The notes under the pieces are model-generated. The model saw nothing but the letters and a program-made list of their open reading frames with translations. It was not told where the DNA came from and made no database searches. DNA of 28,493 nt, from assembly GCA_050744165.1 (NCBI GenBank), contig JBOGGN010000466.1, forward strand, positions 1 to 28,493, given 5' to 3'. Origin of the DNA: JBOGGN01 sp050744165 (lineage in GTDB: Bacteria > Actinomycetota > Acidimicrobiia > Acidimicrobiales > Palsa-688). How positions within the stretch are numbered: position 1 is the first letter of the stretch; every line of letters starts with the position of its first letter. This document shows, in pieces, positions 15,391 through 21,259 of this stretch. A program made the position numbers and the translations under genes.

Positions 15391-15927
15391 ATGGCACCTG
15401 CGTCGCTCGGCACATTGCTGGATCCTTCCTATCTCGATGGACTGACCGATCTCCCGATTGAGGAGGTCCGCAGCCGCCGCGACCAGGCCGTGGAGGTCGA
15501 GACCGGGCGGTCCTACGTGCGGCGGCTGATCCAGGGGCGCCTGGATATCCTCCAAGCGGAGTTGCGCCGGCGCGAGAGCGGCGAGATCGCCGGCGACGTA
15601 GCGCAGCTGGTGGAGCGGCTCCCCGAGATCCTCGGCGACCGGGTCCGGCCCCCGGGCACCGGGCGGCTGTCCACCCTTATGGCCCCTGCCGACCTCGATG
15701 TGGCCCAGGTCGGCCGGCTGGACGAGATCATCGGCATCGACGCCTTGGCTCACCTTCCAGAGCTGACCGAGCCGCAGGTACGGCAGGCGTCGGACTCGCT
15801 GGCCCAGTACGAGCAGGAGGTGTCGGCCGACCGCAAGGCCCTCTTCACGGTGATCGACCGCCTCCAAGACGAGCTGGTCCGCCGGTACAAGAGCGGCGAA
15901 GCCAACGTGGACACGCTCCTGACGTGA
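15391..15927 (+). CDS. RsiG-like c-di-GMP-binding protein (probable anti-sigma factor)
   Basis: 178 aa, mostly helical. It contains an exact copy of the RsiG c-di-GMP signature E(X)3S(X)2R(X)3Q(X)3D at Glu37, Ser41, Arg44, Gln48, Asp52. A second copy near the C-terminus, Glu141, Ser145, Arg148, Phe152, Asp156, keeps every position but the Gln. In Streptomyces, RsiG with c-di-GMP bound holds the sporulation sigma factor WhiG; homologs are often annotated as aerial mycelium formation proteins. No sigma gene is in this window, so the partner is unknown. It heads a cluster with a receiver protein (13 nt downstream) and an HD-GYP phosphodiesterase. Motif is seen; anti-sigma function is inferred. 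Confidence 0.85.
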   Translation: MAPASLGTLLDPSYLDGLTDLPIEEVRSRRDQAVEVETGRSYVRRLIQGRLDILQAELRRRESGEIAGDVAQLVERLPEILGDRVRPPGTGRLSTLMAPADLDVAQVGRLDEIIGIDALAHLPELTEPQVRQASDSLAQYEQEVSADRKALFTVIDRLQDELVRRYKSGEANVDTLLT

Positions 15928-15940
15928 CCCGTCTCGACAC

Positions 15941-16309
15941 ATGAGCGACAGCAAGGGGCGGGTGGTTCTGGTTGTCGACGACGACGACATGATCCGTCGG
16001 CTGGTGCGCACCGTCCTTGAGGCCGACGAGTTCGAGGTGGCGGAAGCCACCGACGGCGCCTCGGCCCTGGAGCTGGCCACCAGCGCCGAGCCGGCGGTGG
16101 TCGTGCTCGACATCATGATGCCGGGCCTCGACGGTGTCGAGGTGTGCCGGCGACTCGACCACGAACGGGTGAAGGTGATCGTGCTCACCGCTCGTGACGA
16201 CCCCGCCCTCGAGGAGGACTGCCGGCAGGCGGGGGCCAACGCGTTTGTCACCAAGCCCTTCTCGTCGATCGAACTGCTCGACTTGGTGGCAGAGCTCATT
16301 GGGACCTAA
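15941..16309 (+). CDS. Single-domain response regulator (receiver only)
   Basis: 122 aa, CheY-like, no output domain. Acid pocket DDDD at 13-16, phospho-acceptor Asp57 (VVVLDIMMPGLDG), Thr83 (VLTAR) and Lys105 (TKPF): all key residues present. The kinase is not in the window. It lies 13 nt after the RsiG-like gene and 4 nt before the HD-GYP gene, so it probably acts on the HD-GYP protein or the RsiG-like protein by direct contact; receivers are often fused to HD-GYP domains, and here the same two parts are adjacent but separate. Confidence 0.95.
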   Translation: MSDSKGRVVLVVDDDDMIRRLVRTVLEADEFEVAEATDGASALELATSAEPAVVVLDIMMPGLDGVEVCRRLDHERVKVIVLTARDDPALEEDCRQAGANAFVTKPFSSIELLDLVAELIGT

Positions 16310-16313
16310 GGAC

Positions 16314-17093
16314 GTGATCGACACCATCGAGGACCCCGGCCTTTCCGATCCCCAGCGCTTCGAGCAGCAGCTTCACCAGCTGGCCAAGGACGCCGTGGTC
16401 GCCTACCGCAAGGCCAAGAGCCGCGCCACCCAGCTTGAGGAGGCACTGGCGACGCTGGAGACGGCGTTTTTGGAGACGGTGCGTTCCCTGGCCTTCGTGG
16501 TGGAGGCCAAGGACGCCTACACCGGCCAGCACCTCGAGCGGTGCCGGGTCTACGGCGTCGAGGTCATGAAGGCGCTCGGGATCGACGGCGACTACCCCGA
16601 CGCCCAGTACGGGTTCCTGCTGCACGACGCCGGCAAGGTGGGGGTGCCCGAGCGCATCCTCGGCAAGCCGGGACCGCTGACCGCGGCCGAGTGGCGGGTC
16701 ATGCGCACCCATCCGCTGATCGGCTACCAGATCGTGGCGGGGATCCCGTTTCTCAAGAACGCGGCGGAGATCGTGCGGTCGCACCACGAGATGTTCGATG
16801 GCTCCGGGTACCCGGCGGGCCTCAAGCGGGAGGAGATTCCGGTACCGGCGCGGGTGTTCTCCGTCGTCGACGCCTTCGACGCTATGACGACCGATCGCCC
16901 CTACCGGGCGGCGCTGCCCCTGGAGCACGCCATCGGGGAGTTGCGGCGGATGTCGGGCACGCAGTTCGATCCGGAGGTGGTGGCGGCCTTCGTCCCGCTG
17001 GCCGAGTCCCTCGCGCCGCCCGGGCTGCTCCCTGCTCCCGACCAGCTGCCTGCTCCCGACCAGCTCCCTGCTGGCGACCAGCCTCACGCCTAG
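16314..17093 (+). CDS. HD-GYP domain c-di-GMP phosphodiesterase
   Basis: 259 aa from GTG 16314 (Shine-Dalgarno-like TAAGGA 4-9 nt upstream). An N-terminal helical, probably coiled-coil region (residues 15-60) precedes a complete HD-GYP domain: His73, HD at 104-105 (LLHDAGKVGVPERIL), His133, HH at 157-158, and DGSGYP at 162-167, then DAFDAMTTDRPYR. All metal ligands usual for c-di-GMP-hydrolysing members are present, so activity to pGpG or GMP is likely. The C-terminus ends in three LPAPDQ-type repeats. The longer open frame beginning at 16194 overlaps the receiver gene and was rejected. Confidence 0.93.
   Translation: MIDTIEDPGLSDPQRFEQQLHQLAKDAVVAYRKAKSRATQLEEALATLETAFLETVRSLAFVVEAKDAYTGQHLERCRVYGVEVMKALGIDGDYPDAQYGFLLHDAGKVGVPERILGKPGPLTAAEWRVMRTHPLIGYQIVAGIPFLKNAAEIVRSHHEMFDGSGYPAGLKREEIPVPARVFSVVDAFDAMTTDRPYRAALPLEHAIGELRRMSGTQFDPEVVAAFVPLAESLAPPGLLPAPDQLPAPDQLPAGDQPHA
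17028..17081 (+). repeat. 18-bp tandem repeat at the 3' end of the HD-GYP gene
   Basis: Three direct copies of an 18-bp unit (CTCCCTGCTCCCGACCAG and close variants) encoding LPAPDQ, LPAPDQ, LPAGDQ. In frame; likely a recent slippage expansion in the disordered tail. Confidence 0.9.
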
Positions 17094-17103
17094 GCTTCCG
17101 GCG

Positions 17104-17529
17104 GTGCGCGAGCTACCGGATCATTGGCGCGAGCTGGGCGAATTCATACGGGAACAACGGGCCGGCGCCCGGTTGTCGTTGCGACGCCTGTCGGACATGG
17201 CCGGTATTTCCAACCCCTACCTGAGCCAGATCGAGCGAGGGCTGCGTAAACCCTCGGCCGAGATCCTGCAGCAGATTGCCAAAGCCCTGCGCATCTCGGC
17301 CGAGACGCTGTACGTCCGGGCCGGGATCCTGGAGCAGCGGGCGGACCCGCCCGGGTTGGTCGAGGAGATCTTGCGGGACGCCGCGTTGAGCGAGGACCAG
17401 AAACAGACGCTGATCCGGGTGTACCTGTCGTTCGCACGGGAGAACGCCAACGGAGCCCTTGTCCTACCGGGCTCACCGGGTGTACCCGGCGTCGCCGGCG
17501 ACCTGGTTGGCGGCGGTTCGTCAAAGTAA
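17104..17529 (+). CDS. XRE-family transcriptional regulator
   Basis: 141 aa from GTG 17104. Helix-turn-helix of the XRE/Cro type in residues about 13-70 (GARLSLRRLSDMAGISNPYL, SQIERGLRKPS, ILQQIAKALRISAETLY), then a helical segment (PPGLVEEILRDAALSEDQKQ) and a flexible Pro/Gly/Val tail. 10 nt after the HD-GYP stop, so probably the last gene of that operon. A similar XRE gene lies upstream of the mshA-proC region in mycobacteria as I recall (Rv0474-like). Target genes unknown. Confidence 0.88.
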   Translation: MRELPDHWRELGEFIREQRAGARLSLRRLSDMAGISNPYLSQIERGLRKPSAEILQQIAKALRISAETLYVRAGILEQRADPPGLVEEILRDAALSEDQKQTLIRVYLSFARENANGALVLPGSPGVPGVAGDLVGGGSSK

Positions 17530-17543
17530 TTCCAGGCCCACGG

Positions 17544-17549
17544 TAGGGT
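17544..17549 (+). promoter_or_regulatory. -10 box for the mshA-like gene
   Basis: TAGGGT, 11 nt before the GTG at 17561, no Shine-Dalgarno. It supports the GTG start and a promoter separate from the upstream operon. Confidence 0.45.
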
Positions 17550-17560
17550 CAGCCACGACC

Positions 17561-18850
17561 GTGCGAAGCCTGGCCGTTCTCTCCCTGCATACCTCGCCAC
17601 TGGCGCAGCCGGGCACCGGCGACGGCGGGGGGATGAACGTCTACGTCCGCCAACTCTCCTCGGCCCTGGCTCGGGCGGGCGTTACCTGCGACGTTTTCAC
17701 CAGGGCGTGGCACCCGGCGCAGCCTCCGACGGTGGCGGTGGAGCCCGGGTTCCGGGTCCACCACGTGCCCGCCGGCCCGGTCGCCCCTCTGGCCAAGGAA
17801 CATCTGCCCGGTGTCGTCGCCGAGTTCACCGACGAGGTGGGCCGGCGCCTGCGACGCCTCTCCGCCGATGGAATAGACATAGACGCCATCCACGCCAACT
17901 ACTGGCTGTCGGGTGTCGCCGGACACGTGCTGAAACACGAACTCGACCTGCCGCTGATCTCCACGTTTCACACCCTGGACCGGGTCAAGGCCGAGGCCAG
18001 CCCTGAGGACGCGTCGGAGCCGGCCCAGCGGGCGCTGGCCGAGGCCGAGGTCATCGGCTGTTCCGACGCCCTGCTGGCCAGCTGCTCGGTGGAGGCGGAG
18101 CAGCTGGCGGCGTTGTACAACGCCGACCCCGAGCGCATCGAGATCGTGCCTCCCGGCGTCGACCACGCCTTCTTCGCGCCTGGGGACTACCGACAGGCCC
18201 GGCGGGCGTTGGGTTTCCCGGCTGATGCGCCCCTGCTGTTGTTCGTGGGCCGTATCCAGCCTCTGAAGGCCCTCGGGGTGGCAGTCGAAGCGTTGGCGGC
18301 CATCGTCCATGGGGTCGCAGGGAAGGGTGTGTACTCCCGCTCGGGGGGGTCGGGTCCACTGTGGCGGACCACGCTGGTCGCCGTCGGCGGCCCGAGCGGG
18401 CCTGAGGGGGCCGCCGAGCTGGTCCGGGTCCGTCAGCTGGCCGCCGACCTGAACGTGCAGGACAACCTCCGGCTGGTCCCCCCCCAGGGCCATGAGATGC
18501 TGTCGACGTTCTACCGGGCCGCCGACGTGGTGATTGTTCCCAGCCGGTCGGAATCCTTCGGCCTGGTTGCTCTTGAGGCGTCGGCCTGCGGGACGCCGGT
18601 GGTGGCTTCCGCGGTGGGTGGGCTGACGACGCTGGTCGACCATGGCCGTACGGGCTTCCTGGTCGACGGGCGCGACCCCCTTGTTTTCGCCGAATACGTG
18701 GCCCGCATCCTGGGCGACGCCAAGACGGCACGGTCGATGAGCGTGGCGTCAGTCCTGCGGGCCGGCCGGTACACCTGGGCGGCCGCCGGAGCCCGGCTGC
18801 GGGCCCGGTACGGCGAGCTGACCGAGCGCAGCCTGGTGCAGTGCCAGTAG
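17561..18850 (+). CDS. mshA: MshA-like glycosyltransferase (D-inositol-3-phosphate glycosyltransferase)
   Basis: GT4-family enzyme, 429 aa from GTG 17561. MshA joins N-acetylglucosamine from UDP-GlcNAc to inositol-3-phosphate, the first step of mycothiol synthesis. Family features: LSLHTSPLAQPGTGDGGGMN at the N-terminus, then VYVRQL, HANYWLSG, STFHTLDRVK, VPPGVDHAFFAPG, FVGRIQPLKA, and the donor-site ESFGLVALEASACGTPV. Around residues 250-270 (18310-18370) it has about 20 extra residues (GVAGKGVYSRSGGSGPLW) between IQPLKAL...AI and LVAVGGPSG, where family members have a short loop. Other mycothiol genes are not visible, so a related inositol or sucrose-phosphate-type glycosyltransferase cannot be ruled out. 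Confidence 0.85.
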   Translation: MRSLAVLSLHTSPLAQPGTGDGGGMNVYVRQLSSALARAGVTCDVFTRAWHPAQPPTVAVEPGFRVHHVPAGPVAPLAKEHLPGVVAEFTDEVGRRLRRLSADGIDIDAIHANYWLSGVAGHVLKHELDLPLISTFHTLDRVKAEASPEDASEPAQRALAEAEVIGCSDALLASCSVEAEQLAALYNADPERIEIVPPGVDHAFFAPGDYRQARRALGFPADAPLLLFVGRIQPLKALGVAVEALAAIVHGVAGKGVYSRSGGSGPLWRTTLVAVGGPSGPEGAAELVRVRQLAADLNVQDNLRLVPPQGHEMLSTFYRAADVVIVPSRSESFGLVALEASACGTPVVASAVGGLTTLVDHGRTGFLVDGRDPLVFAEYVARILGDAKTARSMSVASVLRAGRYTWAAAGARLRARYGELTERSLVQCQ

Positions 18851-18920
18851 CCCACCTGGGGATTCGCGCCTAGCGCGCCGGGCGCCATCCAGGGCCGTTG
18901 CCGGGCTGTGGTGCGGAGGA

Positions 18921-18926
18921 TACGCT
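18921..18926 (+). promoter_or_regulatory. -10 box before the candidate structured RNA
   Basis: TACGCT, 3 nt before the left arm of the inverted repeat at 18930. The same hexamer occurs before the HTH gene at 20061. A transcript starting about 7 nt downstream would begin inside the first arm. Confidence 0.35.
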
Positions 18927-18929
18927 CAG

Positions 18930-19016
18930 CCGCACCGACGACCCGAGGGGCGGAGCAAGGTCCTCGTTCGGGGAAGTGCGAGGGCACGCGCGAGGTTCCT
19001 CGGGTCGCGGTGGCGG
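18930..19016 (+). ncRNA. Candidate structured small RNA between mshA and proC
   Basis: An 87-nt element with two nearly complementary 19-nt arms (18930-18948 and 18998-19016). Ten consecutive pairs CGACCCGAGG/CCTCGGGTCG close the inner part, and CCGC.ACCG/CGGTGGCGG extend it with two one-nucleotide bulges. Inside is a smaller hairpin, CCTCG (18962-18966)/CGAGG (18979-18983). The 242-nt gap has no credible protein gene. proC has its own -10 box further down, so this is not simply its leader. I do not recognise SRP, RNase P, 6S, 6C or a known riboswitch. The minus strand would fold equally well. Confidence 0.4.
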
Positions 19017-19077
19017 ACCGATCGAGGCTGCGTGCGGAGGTCACCAGCGCGCCTCTCACGGCGCCGCCGGACGGCCC

Positions 19078-19083
19078 TAAGGT
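19078..19083 (+). promoter_or_regulatory. -10 box for proC
   Basis: TAAGGT, 9 nt before the ATG at 19093, no Shine-Dalgarno. Confidence 0.5.
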
Positions 19084-19092
19084 TCCCCGCCA

Positions 19093-19941
19093 ATGGCACC
19101 CAAGCTGATCGTGGTCGGCGGCGGCAAGATGGGGGAGGCCCTGGTTGCGGGACTCCTGTCGGCGGAGTGGGCGGCGCCCGACGAACTCGTCGTGGTCGAA
19201 GCCCTCGCCGCTCGCCGCCAGGAACTCCGAGCCGGTAGCGGCGTCGCCGGCCGCCACCCCGGGTTGACGGTTGTCGCCACCGTGAGCGATGTGGCGGCGC
19301 CTGGCGCGGACCAAGACGCGCCTTTGCGGGGCGCGGTCGTGGCCGTCAAGCCGGGCGATGTGGAGGCGGCGTGCCGCGGCCTGGCCCATGCGCCGGCCAA
19401 GGTGAGCCGGGTGGTGTCGATCGCGGCCGGTGTTCCCCTCGCCCGCCTGGAGGGGTGGCTCCCCGCGGGCCTGCCGGTGGTGCGGGCCATGCCCAACACG
19501 CCGGCCCTGGTGGGGGCGGGGGCGGCGGCCATCGCCCCGGGTCGCCATGCCGGCGAGGGGGACCTGGCCTGGGCTGAGTCGATCCTGGGGGCCGTCGGCA
19601 CGGTCGCCCGTGTTCCCGAAGCGCTTTTGGACGCGGTCACCGGACTGTCAGGGTCAGGCCCCGCGTACGTGTTCCTGGTGGCGGAGGCACTGATCGAAGC
19701 CGGCGTGCTGGTCGGCCTCCCACGGCCGGTCAGCCAGCAGTTGGCGGTGCAGACCCTCCTCGGTTCGGCTCGCTTGCTGGCCGACTCGGGGCAGGGGCCT
19801 GAGGCGCTTCGGGCCGCGGTCACCTCGCCCGGCGGCACCACAGCCGCCGGGCTGCGGGCACTGGAGGCGGCGGGGGTGCGCAGTGCCTTCCTCGAGGCCG
19901 TGGCCGCGGCGACCGAGCGCTCCCGGGCTCTCGGCGCCTGA
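19093..19941 (+). CDS. proC: Pyrroline-5-carboxylate reductase
   Basis: Last step of proline synthesis: reduces 1-pyrroline-5-carboxylate with NAD(P)H. 282 aa. N-terminal Rossmann motif IVVGGGKMGEALVAGLL, AVKPGDVEA, RAMPNTPALVGAGAAAI, and the family signature region LSGSGPAYVFLVAEALIEAG, QTLLGSARLL and VTSPGGTTAAGLRALE. Slightly longer than usual because of the GVAGRHPGLTVVATVSDVAAPGAD loop. Followed 119 nt later by an excisionase-type HTH gene, the same order as in mycobacteria (proC, Rv0500A). Confidence 0.96.
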   Translation: MAPKLIVVGGGKMGEALVAGLLSAEWAAPDELVVVEALAARRQELRAGSGVAGRHPGLTVVATVSDVAAPGADQDAPLRGAVVAVKPGDVEAACRGLAHAPAKVSRVVSIAAGVPLARLEGWLPAGLPVVRAMPNTPALVGAGAAAIAPGRHAGEGDLAWAESILGAVGTVARVPEALLDAVTGLSGSGPAYVFLVAEALIEAGVLVGLPRPVSQQLAVQTLLGSARLLADSGQGPEALRAAVTSPGGTTAAGLRALEAAGVRSAFLEAVAAATERSRALGA

Positions 19942-20028
19942 CCTGCACCGGTGATTTGGTCAATCCGGCCAAAGCACCGAGCGGATGACCCCGCGAGGTC
20001 GCCCCTTTCGCAGCGCCTCAGCGTGACG

Positions 20029-20034
20029 TACGCT
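20029..20034 (+). promoter_or_regulatory. -10 box upstream of the excisionase-type HTH gene
   Basis: TACGCT, 26 nt before the GTG at 20061; unlike most promoters here it leaves room for a Shine-Dalgarno (AAGGGTGG). Confidence 0.35.
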
Positions 20035-20060
20035 CGGAGGCGGAGAAGGGTGGTAAGCGC

Positions 20061-20255
20061 GTGCCGTCGAGCGAATCTCGAAGCCGATTCGTCACAGTGG
20101 GTGAGGTCGCAAACCTGCTGCGGGTCTCCAACATGACCGTTTACCGGCTGGTGCAAGCAGGGCAGCTGCCCGCCATCCGAGTCGGGCGCTCCTACCGCAT
20201 CCGCGAGGACGACGTCGACAAGTACCTGGCCGCCCAGTACACCGAGGCCGGCTAA
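20061..20255 (+). CDS. Small excisionase/MerR-type DNA-binding protein
   Basis: 64 aa from GTG 20061. A single winged helix-turn-helix: FVTVGEVANLLRVSNMTVYR, LVQAGQLPAIRVGRSYRI, DDVDKYLAAQY. It is of the excisionase-like family related to BldC and to mycobacterial Rv0500A, found next to proC across actinobacteria as I recall. A DNA-binding architectural or regulatory role is likely; targets unknown. The tiny AURKAIP1/COX24-type ribosomal-protein gene often seen after it is not present here. Confidence 0.9.
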   Translation: MPSSESRSRFVTVGEVANLLRVSNMTVYRLVQAGQLPAIRVGRSYRIREDDVDKYLAAQYTEAG

Positions 20256-20280
20256 AGCCGGACAAGGGCGGCTGAGGGCA

Positions 20281-21093
20281 CTGAGCCGGCAGTACCGGAC
20301 AATCTCGTTTCTCTCTGACTACGGTCTCGCCGACGAGTTCGTCTGCGTGGTCCACGGCGTAATCCGCTCCATCGCCCCCGAGGTGAGCGTGGTCGACGTA
20401 TGCCACCAGGTGCCGCCCTTCGACATCCGGGCCGGCAGCCTGACCCTGGTGCGTGCCGTGCAGTACCTGGCCCCCGGTGTTGTGCTCGGCATCGTGGATC
20501 CCGGAGTGGGCACCGAGCGCCGAGCGGTGGCCGTCGAGGTGGGTGGAGGCGAGGCCGTCTTCGTGGGCCCGGACAACGGGCTGCTGGCCCCGGCCGTCTC
20601 CCTCGTCGGAGGAGCCGAGCGGGCCGTGGAACTGACCACCGAGGCGTTCCAGCTGCCGGCCCCGGGCCCGACCTTCGCCGGACGCGACATCTTTGCGCCG
20701 GCCGCGGCCCACCTCTGCCTTGGCGTCGACCTGGCCGAGCTCGGTCCGGCAGTGGACCCCATGAGCCTGCGACCAGGCCTGGTGCCCCTGCCCAGAGTCG
20801 AGGGCGAGGCGCTGGCAGCCGAGGTCCTCTGGGTCGACCACTACGGCAACGCCCAGCTCAACGTGGGCCCCGACGAGGTCGCCGACTTCGGCGAGCGTGT
20901 CGCTGTGCGCTGGGGGGACCAGGTCCGAATGGCGGCCCGGGTCTACGCCTTCGAGGACATCGGCGCCGGCCAGCTGGGGCTGATCGTGGACTCCTACGGC
21001 CTCCTGGCCCTAGTCTTGGAACGGGCCTCGGCCGCCGACGAGCTGCGCCTCAAGGCGGGCGACCCCGTCACCCTGGCCCGGCCGGGCCGCTAA
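20281..21093 (+). CDS. SAM hydrolase (DUF62, SAM hydroxide adenosyltransferase); non-standard start
   Basis: Hydrolyses S-adenosylmethionine to adenosine and methionine; relatives are fluorinases and chlorinases. Motifs: ISFLSDYGLADEFVCVVHGV (N-terminal catalytic Asp region), VDPGVGTERRAVAVEV, FVGPDNGLL, FAGRDIFAPAAAHL, VDHYGNAQLN. The conserved ISFLSDYG region begins at 20302, yet no ATG, GTG or TTG precedes it in frame after the upstream gene's stop. GTG 20347 would remove the catalytic Asp. CTG 20281 has GAGG 3 nt before it and is my choice (270 aa). It lacks the 23-residue loop of fluorinases as far as I can see, in keeping with hydrolase activity. Confidence 0.85.
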   Translation: MSRQYRTISFLSDYGLADEFVCVVHGVIRSIAPEVSVVDVCHQVPPFDIRAGSLTLVRAVQYLAPGVVLGIVDPGVGTERRAVAVEVGGGEAVFVGPDNGLLAPAVSLVGGAERAVELTTEAFQLPAPGPTFAGRDIFAPAAAHLCLGVDLAELGPAVDPMSLRPGLVPLPRVEGEALAAEVLWVDHYGNAQLNVGPDEVADFGERVAVRWGDQVRMAARVYAFEDIGAGQLGLIVDSYGLLALVLERASAADELRLKAGDPVTLARPGR

Positions 21094-21145
21094 CCGGTTA
21101 CCGACGGACCTTGCGGGGCGGCCCGTGGGGCGAGAGGCTGAAGCG

Positions 21146-21238
21146 ATGCGTCCCGGTACCACCATCGTGCTTGCCCTCCTCCTGATCGCCATCTTCACGG
21201 CGGTCATCATCCAGTTCGCGGTCATGCACCATGGCTGA
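21146..21238 (+). CDS. 30-residue single-pass membrane peptide
   Basis: ATG 21146 to TGA 21236-21238, 31 codons. After a short start (MRPGTT) it is a continuous hydrophobic helix (IVLALLLIAIFTAVIIQFAV) ending MHHG. A Shine-Dalgarno-like GAGAGG lies 8 nt upstream. It sits between the SAM hydrolase and the acyl-CoA synthetase, 21 nt before the latter's start, so it is probably co-transcribed. I do not recognise a family. Too short for gene finders with a usual cut-off. Confidence 0.55.
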   Translation: MRPGTTIVLALLLIAIFTAVIIQFAVMHHG

Positions 21239-21259
21239 ACGGGCTGAAGGGGCAGTTCG

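Noticed and set aside
17459..17560. Longer N-terminus for the MshA-like protein (start near 17459)
   Set aside because: It would overlap the XRE gene and has no match to the family, which begins at LAVLSLHTSPL; the TAGGGT box also favours GTG 17561.
18930..19016. Signal recognition particle RNA (ffs) or RNase P RNA
   Set aside because: The paired element lacks the GGAAG...AGCAG core of SRP RNA and the conserved RNase P segments, and it is too short for RNase P.
19955..19973. TTTGG-N9-CCAAA inverted repeat after proC
   Set aside because: Five-base arms are expected by chance in a window of this size and nothing ties it to a regulator.
20256..20346. AURKAIP1/COX24-type small ribosomal protein after the excisionase-like gene
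   Set aside because: This tiny Lys/Arg-rich gene often follows in actinobacteria, but no basic frame of that kind is present in the gap.
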